NCBI GenBank assembly: GCA_037133395.1
Contig: JBAXOG010000001.1
Coordinates: 1 to 64,000 of the forward strand
Reading direction: 5' to 3'
DNA: 64,000 nucleotides
Source: CAIZQW01 sp037133395
Lineage (GTDB): Bacteria > Verrucomicrobiota > Kiritimatiellia > RFP12 > UBA1067
Position 1 is the stretch's first letter. Every line of letters starts with the position of its first letter. Below, piece after piece: positions 34,233 through 41,545 of the stretch. The notes under the pieces are model-generated. The model was not told the origin of the DNA, ran no database searches, and saw nothing but the letters and a program-made list of their open reading frames with translations. The position numbers and the translations under genes were made by a program.

Positions 34233-36482
34233 ATGAAAAAAATTATCGGAATCTGCAGTACGCTGGTCGTGTTATCGTTGTCTGCAACGGAAACTGTTTT
34301 GCCGGAAACACGTCAAGCGCTTGTCAAGCGTGGCATCAAGGAACTTGTTTTTGTCAAGCGCTTGACCTACGATGCAAACCACTATTACACCGAGCACATC
34401 AATAGCACATGGAATCCAGGCTCAAGTTTATGCGTCCTGAATATTGAAACAGGCCATGTTCGCGATGTGTTACCGGCCATGACGAATGGAGTTTTTGAGC
34501 GCTATGATGTCTCCTTTGACGCCAAGCGCGTTATCTTTTCTTGGAAAAGGAATCACCCAGATGGGTACCGTATCTACGAGGCAAATATTGACGGTTCAAA
34601 CCTGCGCCAATTGACCTTCCCTCAAACGGATGAGGCAGATCTCGTGGCAAAATATCGCAAATTTCCCCATTATCATCATGGCACTGACGATATGCAACCC
34701 TGCTACCTGCCCGACGGTGGGATTGTCTTTGTCTCATCGCGTTGCCAATATGGTATCCTCTGCGATGGTCCAGATGACTTTACCACAACCGTGCTCTATC
34801 GCATGGACGCAGACGGCAGGAATATGCGCCCATTAAGCCGTAGCTCCGTTAGCGAAACTGCTCCGAGCATGTTGCCGGATGGCCGTATTCTGTATACTCG
34901 TTGGGAATACGTCTCAAAAGGCGCGGTCAGCGTCAAGTGCCTCTGGGCGATGCGTCCGGACGGCACCGCCTCCAGCGAAATTTATGGTAATGATATTGCC
35001 TTCCCGCCAACCCTTAATTATGGTCGCGCTATTCCAGGCGTTCCGAACCAGTATGTCGTCGCCGGGGTCCCTCACTGTCCGCAAAACAACGTGGGGGCCA
35101 TCATTCGCCTGGACATGAGCAAGCCGATCCGTACCACAGAGCCCATGACCTCTATGACGCCTTTGGTAGATATTCGGGCTGAACCTGGGTTTGATTTTCG
35201 CGACTCCCTCTCGTCTGATTGGAAGCGAGACAGAAACGGCCTTGGCGGCTTGTATGCAGATCCCTATCCGTTAGCCATGGATTGCTTCCTCGTATCTCAC
35301 AAACCTGCCAACATGGGAAAATGGAAGGATCCTGTCGGTTACGGACTCTACCTATTGAATGGTAAAGGAAACGTCGAACTCCTGCATCGCGATACCCTGA
35401 TCTCTTGTTGGCGTCCTATCCCGCTGGTCGTGCGCCCTGTGCCGCCTGTGCTCGCTTCATCGCTCAATGCAACCCTGGCAAAAAACAAGCAGGCTGTCTG
35501 CATGGTCCAAGACATTTATCATGGTCTCGTCGATGTTCCCCGAGGCACTATTAAATACATCCGCATCTTGGAGCAGATTCCACGTCCCTGGGCGGCACAG
35601 TCAAAAGACATGTTTGAGCAGTATGACCAGCAACACATTGTCATCACGAAAGACACACATCTTGGTTTAACTGTGCAGCACGGTGTCGTGCCCGTGGAGA
35701 AGGATGGCTCCGCACATTTCATCGTCCCTGCATTCGGGAATGTGTTCTTCCAAGCACTCGACCAAAATTACATGGCCGTTCAAACCGAACGTACGTATGT
35801 CAATTATATGCCTGGGGAGACGCGCTCCTGTATCGGATGTCACGAAACACCGGAAAGTGCTTCGAAGACCATGAACGTTGAAAAAGTAGGACGATCGGCG
35901 TCATTCGCCTTCGCACGAAAACCTTCTTTGCCTGGGCCGCAAATCGGTGAGACGTGCGGCCAGCGTGCGCTGCATTATGAAAGCGATGTGCAACCTGTAT
36001 TCGATACACACTGCGTTTCGTGTCATTCGGGGGCGAAACCCAAAGCGGGCTTGAACCTTTCTAGCGATAAGACGCTTCTCTTCAATGTGTCTTATGAAAA
36101 CTTAGTGCCTGAACGTCGCAAGGGAAAAGATAATTTCGACCGTGGCGTATTAGGTCTTATCATTGGCGAAAATCATCCCAAAACTGGCCATGTCCAATAC
36201 TTGCCCGCGTGGTCGCTCGGTTCGCATACAGCCTTACTTGCCGGTATAATCGGAGCTCCAGTGACCCATGTGCAGGACGCAGGTCGATTGATTGAAAAAC
36301 ACACTGCTGTCGCAAAGAAAATGACGTTCGAGGAACGGGTGAAGGTGACCAATTGGATTGACACCAATGCTCAATATTATGGAAGCTGGTGGTTCCGACG
36401 TAACAAGGAGCACTATACAAATCATCCTGATTTTCGGCGCGTACCCACATTTGAAGATGCTATCCGTATGACGGAGAAGTAA
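34233..36482 (+). CDS. Exported HzsA-like PD40 protein with two c-heme motifs
   Basis: 749 residues. A signal peptide at about 1-19 precedes a propeller region with PD40-like repeats (LPDGGIVFVSSRC, LPDGRILYTRWEYVSKG) and two CxxCH motifs, CIGCH at 533-537 and CVSCH at 594-598. It shares blocks with the 16.7-19.5 kb protein (TRWEYV...LWAMRPDGT, GSAHF, YMPGE-SCIGCH, VQPVFDTHCVSCH) but lacks the N-terminal discoidin-like domain. It is probably periplasmic, with covalently bound heme if cytochrome c maturation occurs. Whether it is an enzyme or binds polysaccharide cannot be told from sequence. It is transcribed alone. Confidence 0.78.
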   Translation: MKKIIGICSTLVVLSLSATETVLPETRQALVKRGIKELVFVKRLTYDANHYYTEHINSTWNPGSSLCVLNIETGHVRDVLPAMTNGVFERYDVSFDAKRVIFSWKRNHPDGYRIYEANIDGSNLRQLTFPQTDEADLVAKYRKFPHYHHGTDDMQPCYLPDGGIVFVSSRCQYGILCDGPDDFTTTVLYRMDADGRNMRPLSRSSVSETAPSMLPDGRILYTRWEYVSKGAVSVKCLWAMRPDGTASSEIYGNDIAFPPTLNYGRAIPGVPNQYVVAGVPHCPQNNVGAIIRLDMSKPIRTTEPMTSMTPLVDIRAEPGFDFRDSLSSDWKRDRNGLGGLYADPYPLAMDCFLVSHKPANMGKWKDPVGYGLYLLNGKGNVELLHRDTLISCWRPIPLVVRPVPPVLASSLNATLAKNKQAVCMVQDIYHGLVDVPRGTIKYIRILEQIPRPWAAQSKDMFEQYDQQHIVITKDTHLGLTVQHGVVPVEKDGSAHFIVPAFGNVFFQALDQNYMAVQTERTYVNYMPGETRSCIGCHETPESASKTMNVEKVGRSASFAFARKPSLPGPQIGETCGQRALHYESDVQPVFDTHCVSCHSGAKPKAGLNLSSDKTLLFNVSYENLVPERRKGKDNFDRGVLGLIIGENHPKTGHVQYLPAWSLGSHTALLAGIIGAPVTHVQDAGRLIEKHTAVAKKMTFEERVKVTNWIDTNAQYYGSWWFRRNKEHYTNHPDFRRVPTFEDAIRMTEK

Positions 36483-36501
36483 TATAAAACTCCCCTAAAT
36501 T

Positions 36502-37044
36502 TTAGCTTAACAGCGCGTAGAGCTCGGGGTCTTTTATCTTAATTTCGTCCCGTGTCAGGCCATCCATCTCGTGCGGAAAAACGATCCAGCTTTCGGTCTG
36601 CCTCACATAGAAGTCAGGCTTGAGTGTGGTCTTGTTTTGACCAGGCTTCCAATAAACGGTTGCAAAGCGCATATCCACTTCGCACGCGGCAAGCCGCTCC
36701 GTGACCGCACGCGCTGTAATGCCTGTGTCAAAAACATCATCCACCACCAGCAGGCGCATCCCTTTTGTCATGCTCTTGAAAATTTCATCCGCATGTTCGA
36801 AGCGGACTTCATGATCACGCGATTTAATACCTGTATAGGAATGGCATTTGACGATCTGGTGCCGAGGACGGAAACCATGATAATAAAAGAATTCATGAAC
36901 CGCAATGCCCACCGGCGCACCTCCACGCCAGAGCGCAAGAATATAATCGGGCTGCCAGCCCGAATCCATAATCTGACGGGCAAGCTTCCAGCTATCCCGC
37001 AGATAGTCGTTCGCCGAGAGATAGATCTTGTTCACGGTACTCAT
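36502..37044 (-). CDS. Phosphoribosyltransferase, purine-type
   Basis: 180 residues with the PRPP-binding loop LLVVDDVFDTGITARAV and an N-terminal YILALWRGGAPVGIAVHEFF flexible region, as in hypoxanthine/xanthine-guanine phosphoribosyltransferases. It would salvage a purine base to its nucleotide. The ATG at 37044 overlaps the prepilin peptidase stop by 4 bases (ATGA) and gives the family-like MSTVNKIYLSANDYLRDS start; an upstream frame to 37098 lies inside the peptidase gene. Confidence 0.85.
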   Translation of the reverse strand: MSTVNKIYLSANDYLRDSWKLARQIMDSGWQPDYILALWRGGAPVGIAVHEFFYYHGFRPRHQIVKCHSYTGIKSRDHEVRFEHADEIFKSMTKGMRLLVVDDVFDTGITARAVTERLAACEVDMRFATVYWKPGQNKTTLKPDFYVRQTESWIVFPHEMDGLTRDEIKIKDPELYALLS

Positions 37045-37895
37045 AAACTCATCATCCTCATATAGGCCTTCATCAAAGGCGACCCATAAAAGGTCCAAAT
37101 CAGCGCGCCGGCAGCAATATAAGGACCAAAAGGAATTTCACTTTGCATCTTCGCACTCCGGAGGGCAATCATGGTGATACCCACAATGCTGCCCAAAAAT
37201 GAGGATGCCACAATCGTGAAGAACACAGCCTGCCAGCCCAAAAAGGCACCAATCGCGCCCAGCAGTTTGACATCACCAAACCCCATGGCCTCTTTCTTGA
37301 ATATCTTCTCGCCAATCCACGAGATGGCGAAGAGAGAGCAAAATCCAATGGCGAGTCCTAGCCCTGAGTGCAACAACCCCTTCCACCAAATATCCTGACC
37401 GTGCAGGGCCGGAACGAGCGCACTCAGGATCGGTCCGACAAGCATACCGCCAATGGTCACAGAATCAGGGATGATGTAGTGTTCGAAGTCGACAAACGTC
37501 CCCAGCACCAGCCCAGCGACAAAGAGCCAATAAACCAACACGATCAGCGGATGGCTAATCGGGTTCATGTGAAAGGCCGCCGGCAGCGTCCACTGCAAAT
37601 AAACGGCCAGAAACAACGCCGCTGTCAACAATTCGACCAAGGTATAACGGATCGCAATAGGCCCTTTACACGAGGCGCATTTGCCACGCAACCAGCACCA
37701 GCTCAGGACAGGGATATTCAGATACCACGGGATCAACATGCCACAATGTGGACAATGTGACCGCGGGGTCACCACGGATTCATCCCGCGGGATCCGATAA
37801 ATACAGACGTTCAGAAAACTGCCGACACACGCGCCAAAAAGCGTTGAAAAAATGGCAAACAATGTAAAATAAAAAAATATTTCATCGATTGCCAT
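37041..37895 (-). CDS. Prepilin peptidase (leader peptidase/N-methyltransferase)
   Basis: 284 residues, polytopic. The N-terminal cytoplasmic domain has the two Cys pairs CPHCG and CASC that bind zinc. The aspartyl protease residues lie in VDFEHYIIPD and in the GxGD-type motif GFGDVKLLGAIGAFLG. It cleaves prepilin leaders and methylates the new N-terminus at the inner membrane. The prepilin at 6.2-6.9 kb has an appropriate site. No other pilus or secretion gene is adjacent, so it probably serves dispersed prepilin genes. Confidence 0.92.
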   Translation of the reverse strand: MAIDEIFFYFTLFAIFSTLFGACVGSFLNVCIYRIPRDESVVTPRSHCPHCGMLIPWYLNIPVLSWCWLRGKCASCKGPIAIRYTLVELLTAALFLAVYLQWTLPAAFHMNPISHPLIVLVYWLFVAGLVLGTFVDFEHYIIPDSVTIGGMLVGPILSALVPALHGQDIWWKGLLHSGLGLAIGFCSLFAISWIGEKIFKKEAMGFGDVKLLGAIGAFLGWQAVFFTIVASSFLGSIVGITMIALRSAKMQSEIPFGPYIAAGALIWTFYGSPLMKAYMRMMSL

Positions 37896-37906
37896 GTTTC
37901 CCTTAC

Positions 37907-38818
37907 TTACTTCACTTCTTTCACAATCGACGTAGCAGCCTTGAGGATGCCGGCGACATTCGCGAGGTCAGAAGGAATGATCATGGTGTTGTTCACCTTG
38001 GCCATCTTGCCGAACTCATTCAGATACTGCTGAGCGAGCTGCATGTTGACTGCTTCCGAGCCACCCTTGGTGCTGATGGCTGTAGCGACGCGTTCAATAC
38101 CGGTAGCCTGTGCCTGTGCCACGAGCAGAATTTCCTGTGAACGGCCTTCCGCTTCATTGATACGCTTCATCTTTTCACCTTCGGACTTGGCGATCGCTTC
38201 TTGCTTATCACCTTCCGCGCGGTTGATCTTGGCTTGGCGGTCACCTTCGGATTCAGCAATCAAAGCACGCTTTTCACGCTCTGCGCGCATCTGTTTTTCC
38301 ATGGCGTCGCGGATGGTCTGGGGAGGCGTGATGTTCTTGATCTCATAACGGGTCACCTTGATACCCCAGGGATCCGAGGCCTTGTCGACAGCCGCCACGA
38401 TCGAACAATTGATCAGTGAACGTTCTTCAAAGCTCTTATCCAATTCCAGCTTGCCCATCTCACTACGCATCGTGGTCTGTGCCAACTGCGTTGTCGCAAA
38501 CAGGTAATTTCCAATACCATACGACGCTTTGGCCGGATCCATGACTTGGAGGTACAGGATGCCATCCACTTCCACGGTGATGTTATCACGTGTGATACAT
38601 TGTTGGGGCGGAACGTCAATCGCCTGTTCCTTCAGCGTGTGCTTATAGGCCACATTGTCAACAATCGGCCACAGCAGATGCAAACCAGCATCCAGTGTCT
38701 TATAATACTTACCTAGGCGTTCTACAATGAAAGCCTGTTTCTGAGGTACAATGCGAATGCACTTCAAAATGGTATATACAACAGCTATTGCAACGGCTAT
38801 TCCAATGAACTGAGACAT
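37907..38818 (-). CDS. SPFH/stomatin-like membrane protein (QmcA type)
   Basis: 303 residues: an N-terminal membrane helix (about 3-20), the SPFH/band 7 domain (IVPQKQAFIVERLGKYYKTLDAGLHLLWP onward, about 25-190) and a long Glu/Ala/Arg-rich coiled coil (about 190-240) for oligomerisation. Such proteins form large membrane rings linked to protease control and membrane microdomains. It lies directly downstream of an NfeD gene, its usual partner. Confidence 0.92.
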   Translation of the reverse strand: MSQFIGIAVAIAVVYTILKCIRIVPQKQAFIVERLGKYYKTLDAGLHLLWPIVDNVAYKHTLKEQAIDVPPQQCITRDNITVEVDGILYLQVMDPAKASYGIGNYLFATTQLAQTTMRSEMGKLELDKSFEERSLINCSIVAAVDKASDPWGIKVTRYEIKNITPPQTIRDAMEKQMRAEREKRALIAESEGDRQAKINRAEGDKQEAIAKSEGEKMKRINEAEGRSQEILLVAQAQATGIERVATAISTKGGSEAVNMQLAQQYLNEFGKMAKVNNTMIIPSDLANVAGILKAATSIVKEVK

Positions 38819-38859
38819 GCGTTTTACTCCTTCTTTTTTTGTTTTGTGAAAAATGAAAA

Positions 38860-39291
38860 TTACGCGTTTTTCTCGACGTACAACGTCAGGTTCTTCTTGC
38901 TCTTAATCCGGACCAGCATGCCGACATCCAATACTTCCTCCGCTTCAGCAGTCCAGTTCGAACCATTAAACTCCACACGTCCGGGGTTCGCCGGGGAAAT
39001 ACATTCAACAACCGTCGCTCGTTTCCCAGAGAAGGCATCAAACATGTCCTCCGTCACTTGAGAGGTTCCAGAAAAGGTCTTTTTCAATGTCTTGCGCAAC
39101 AACGCAATGAACAAAATGGACAAGACGGAGAACATCAACCACTGAGCCAGTTGGGGAATACCAGGGAAAAACCAAATGATCAGCGCGAGGGCCAAGGCTG
39201 CGAGGCCAAAAAAAATAGAGACCAAACCTGGGGTCATCACCTCAAGAACGATCAGTCCAATACCCGCATAGAGCCAATAAATCGCGTCCAT
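38860..39291 (-). CDS. NfeD-like membrane protein
   Basis: 143 residues with two to three hydrophobic helices in the first ~80 and a C-terminal OB-fold domain (RATVVECISPANPGRVEFNGSNWTAEAEEVLDVGMLVRIKS, short landmarks GRVEFNGSNW and DVGMLV). NfeD proteins accompany SPFH proteins and help organise them in the membrane. This gene precedes the SPFH gene by 41 bases. Confidence 0.88.
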   Translation of the reverse strand: MDAIYWLYAGIGLIVLEVMTPGLVSIFFGLAALALALIIWFFPGIPQLAQWLMFSVLSILFIALLRKTLKKTFSGTSQVTEDMFDAFSGKRATVVECISPANPGRVEFNGSNWTAEAEEVLDVGMLVRIKSKKNLTLYVEKNA

Positions 39292-39360
39292 AATAAACAG
39301 CCCCTTCTTTGTGTCGTAATTAATGTAACGTAAGAATAGTAAGTCAGCCCCGACAATAAG

Positions 39361-41460
39361 TCAATGCAAACCCACACGATAACGGGCCAAAGCTGAAATA
39401 GCGCCCTCCACGGTGGCTTCGTCGCCGATGATATCAGCTTTCGATCCCACCGCCCACAATGCAGCCTCGGTCGGCTTGCCAATGGCGACCAGCACCTTGC
39501 CTTGCAATGCTTGCGCCCCAAACTGGCCGCAGAAGGATTCGACCGCGGACGCACTTGCAAAAAAGATCGCCTCGTGAGGCGGCAATGCATCGTATCGAAT
39601 CCATTCGTTTTCGTAGAGCTTTGCATCCTCAACCGTTGCGCCTTTCGCACGCAACACATCAGCCAGCAACGAGCCGGCCTTTTCGGAGCGCAGACGCAAA
39701 ACACGCGTACCCTTGAAATTCTGTTCCTGTAGCACTGCGGCCAAACCTTCCGCGCTATAATCCATAGGTGGCATCAAATCCGGCTGGAGGCCAAATGCCT
39801 TCAGGGCCGAGGCTGATCCAGGCCCGCAGGTCATGATTTTGGGGATCTTCCGCAAATCGTTCTTCTTCGCCTGCTCCATAAAAATTTGAACGGCCGAGGG
39901 AGAGGTCAGCACAATCCAATCGTAAGCGGTGTAGTCGGCTGTCATGGCGCACGGCACCAGTTTGATCAGCGGGCGCAAAAGAGGCACACCGCCGAAATCC
40001 GTGACCCGTTGCGCGGCCTTCTCCAGCAGCGCCTCGCTGCACGTCACGAGCACACGCTGTCCGCTCAATGCGCCTGTATCACGGCGATAGGTTGTTGCAG
40101 CAGCGGAACCGATAATCACCAGACCTGGCGCATCAGAATCAATTTTAGATTTTAGATTTGTGATTTGTGATTTGAGCTGCTGTAAATCGAGAAGATGAAT
40201 CTCCTCATTATCCGAACCCGCATCGTACACAATAGCCACGGGCGTATTCGCCGCCCACCCTTCATCCATCAATTGCGTAGCCATATCCGGGGCGACGGTC
40301 AGGGACATAAAGAGCACCAAGGGCACTTTGTCGCGCACCGCACGGCCAACGCCCGAGACACCGCCCTCAGCCGCACGGGGCGTCATGGCGGTGAAGCCGC
40401 GCGACACGCCGCGCTTGGTCAGTAACATGCCTGTGCCGGTTGTCGCAACGGTCAACGCGCTCACGCCTGCACGGACGCGGTACGGCATGGCCAGACGGTC
40501 AAGCTCCTCGATTTCTTCGGCCAGGCGACCGAATAACCCAGGATCTCCACCCTTTAGACGCACGACCCGCTTGCCTTGGCGCGCATATTTTGCAATGAGC
40601 GTGGTGATATCCGTCTGCTTCACGCTGTGTTCACCGCAGCGCTTACCCACAAAGACGCGCTCCGCGGCAGCTGGCACATCATTCAGGAGCGCCTCATCCA
40701 TCAACACATCATAAAGACAGACCTCTGCCTGGCGAAGATCCTTGAGTCCACCCAGCGTGCAATAATCAGCCGAGCCAACGCCTGCGCCGACAAAGCGGAC
40801 TGCCTTAACAAAGTAACCGCGGAGCTTGGTGAGTATCGGGTCACCCAACCGGAATGAGACGGCCAGATAGCCTTGCCCTGCGGGCACAGGAAGTGTCTCC
40901 AGGGGCACCCATTCGGTGACGCGACTCTCCAGATCTAACCGTTTCAATGCCGCGCCAGCCATGAGCATTGCATCGAAATCACCCGCGTCGAGTTGATCAA
41001 GCCGGGCGTGTATTGTGCCACGGATTGTCTTCATCATTGCATGGGGAAAACGTGTTCGACAATAAGTTTCACGACGGGCGCTGCTGATGCCAACGCACGG
41101 CGCATCGGGCAGGTCTGCCAGTGTCTTGCCTTTGGGAAGAATCCAGGCATCACGCGGGTCTTCGCGCCAGGGGAGCCAGAACCAATCAAGGTCTGCGGCT
41201 ACAGGATCAGGCAAATCTTTTGCGCTGTGAACAGCGATGTCGATGCGCCCACTCCGCAACGCGTCATCCAGATCGCGCGTAAAAAAATCATCCGGACTCA
41301 ACCGCAGATCGGTCGTGAGATCACGGTCGCCCATCGTGGTGATTGGCACAATTTCAAATTCCAGTCCAGGGAAGAGTTTTTCAATACGCTTCAATGCGTC
41401 CTGCGTCTGAATCATCGCAAGCTTGCTTCCCCGGGTCCCGACTTTTAATAAGGTCTTCAT
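39361..41460 (-). CDS. hemC/cobA/hemD: HemC-SUMT-HemD fusion with truncated HemC
   Basis: 699 residues in three parts. Residues 1-205 are hydroxymethylbilane synthase domains 1-2 (VGTRGSKLAMIQT, catalytic Asp in VHSAKDLPDP, LPVPAGQGYLAV). About 218-455 is uroporphyrinogen III C-methyltransferase (VRFVGAGVGSADYCTLGG, VVRLKGGDPGLFGRLAEEI). About 466-699 is uroporphyrinogen III synthase. HemC domain 3, which holds the Cys that anchors the dipyrromethane cofactor, is not visible: the SUMT domain starts right where it should begin. A repeat-derived linker occupies about 428-441. The fusion would make uroporphyrinogen III and precorrin-2. The upstream step, HemA, is encoded 8 kb away across the restriction island. 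Confidence 0.88.
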   Translation of the reverse strand: MKTLLKVGTRGSKLAMIQTQDALKRIEKLFPGLEFEIVPITTMGDRDLTTDLRLSPDDFFTRDLDDALRSGRIDIAVHSAKDLPDPVAADLDWFWLPWREDPRDAWILPKGKTLADLPDAPCVGISSARRETYCRTRFPHAMMKTIRGTIHARLDQLDAGDFDAMLMAGAALKRLDLESRVTEWVPLETLPVPAGQGYLAVSFRLGDPILTKLRGYFVKAVRFVGAGVGSADYCTLGGLKDLRQAEVCLYDVLMDEALLNDVPAAAERVFVGKRCGEHSVKQTDITTLIAKYARQGKRVVRLKGGDPGLFGRLAEEIEELDRLAMPYRVRAGVSALTVATTGTGMLLTKRGVSRGFTAMTPRAAEGGVSGVGRAVRDKVPLVLFMSLTVAPDMATQLMDEGWAANTPVAIVYDAGSDNEEIHLLDLQQLKSQITNLKSKIDSDAPGLVIIGSAAATTYRRDTGALSGQRVLVTCSEALLEKAAQRVTDFGGVPLLRPLIKLVPCAMTADYTAYDWIVLTSPSAVQIFMEQAKKNDLRKIPKIMTCGPGSASALKAFGLQPDLMPPMDYSAEGLAAVLQEQNFKGTRVLRLRSEKAGSLLADVLRAKGATVEDAKLYENEWIRYDALPPHEAIFFASASAVESFCGQFGAQALQGKVLVAIGKPTEAALWAVGSKADIIGDEATVEGAISALARYRVGLH
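40140..40176. repeat. In-frame AT-rich word repeat in the SUMT region
   Basis: Tandem near-copies of ATTTTAG/ATTTGTG words (ATTTTAGATTTTAGATTTG then TGATTTGTGATTTGAG) encode LKSQITNLKSKI within the methyltransferase, just before APGLVIIG. This low-complexity word is of the kind usually found between genes. Its removal would leave a continuous reading frame and a more canonical domain. Confidence 0.65.
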
Positions 41461-41497
41461 GAATTACTTTCCTTGGCGAGCGGCGATCTAACTCCAT

Positions 41498-41545
41498 TTT
41501 TTGAGGTGCAGGTTTTGCACCTCAAAAACATAACCTCTTAATTAT
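41498..41545. repeat. Hairpin repeat at the left edge of the restriction island
   Basis: TTTTTGAGGTGCA and TGCACCTCAAAAA form a perfect 13-bp stem with a GGTTT loop, followed by ACATAACCTCTTAATTAT. The same arrangement occurs at 49218-49263. The end of the repeat overlaps the Mod stop codon, and hemC starts 38 bases to the left. No T-run follows in either direction, so it is not a standard terminator. Confidence 0.85.

Noticed and set aside
34136..34405. 89-residue frame overlapping the start of the second HzsA-like gene
   Set aside because: It runs out of frame through the signal-peptide coding region and across the promoter -10 box.
41498..41528. Rho-independent terminator after mod
   Set aside because: The stem is strong, but neither strand has a T-run after it, and the same structure sits upstream of res where a terminator makes no sense.
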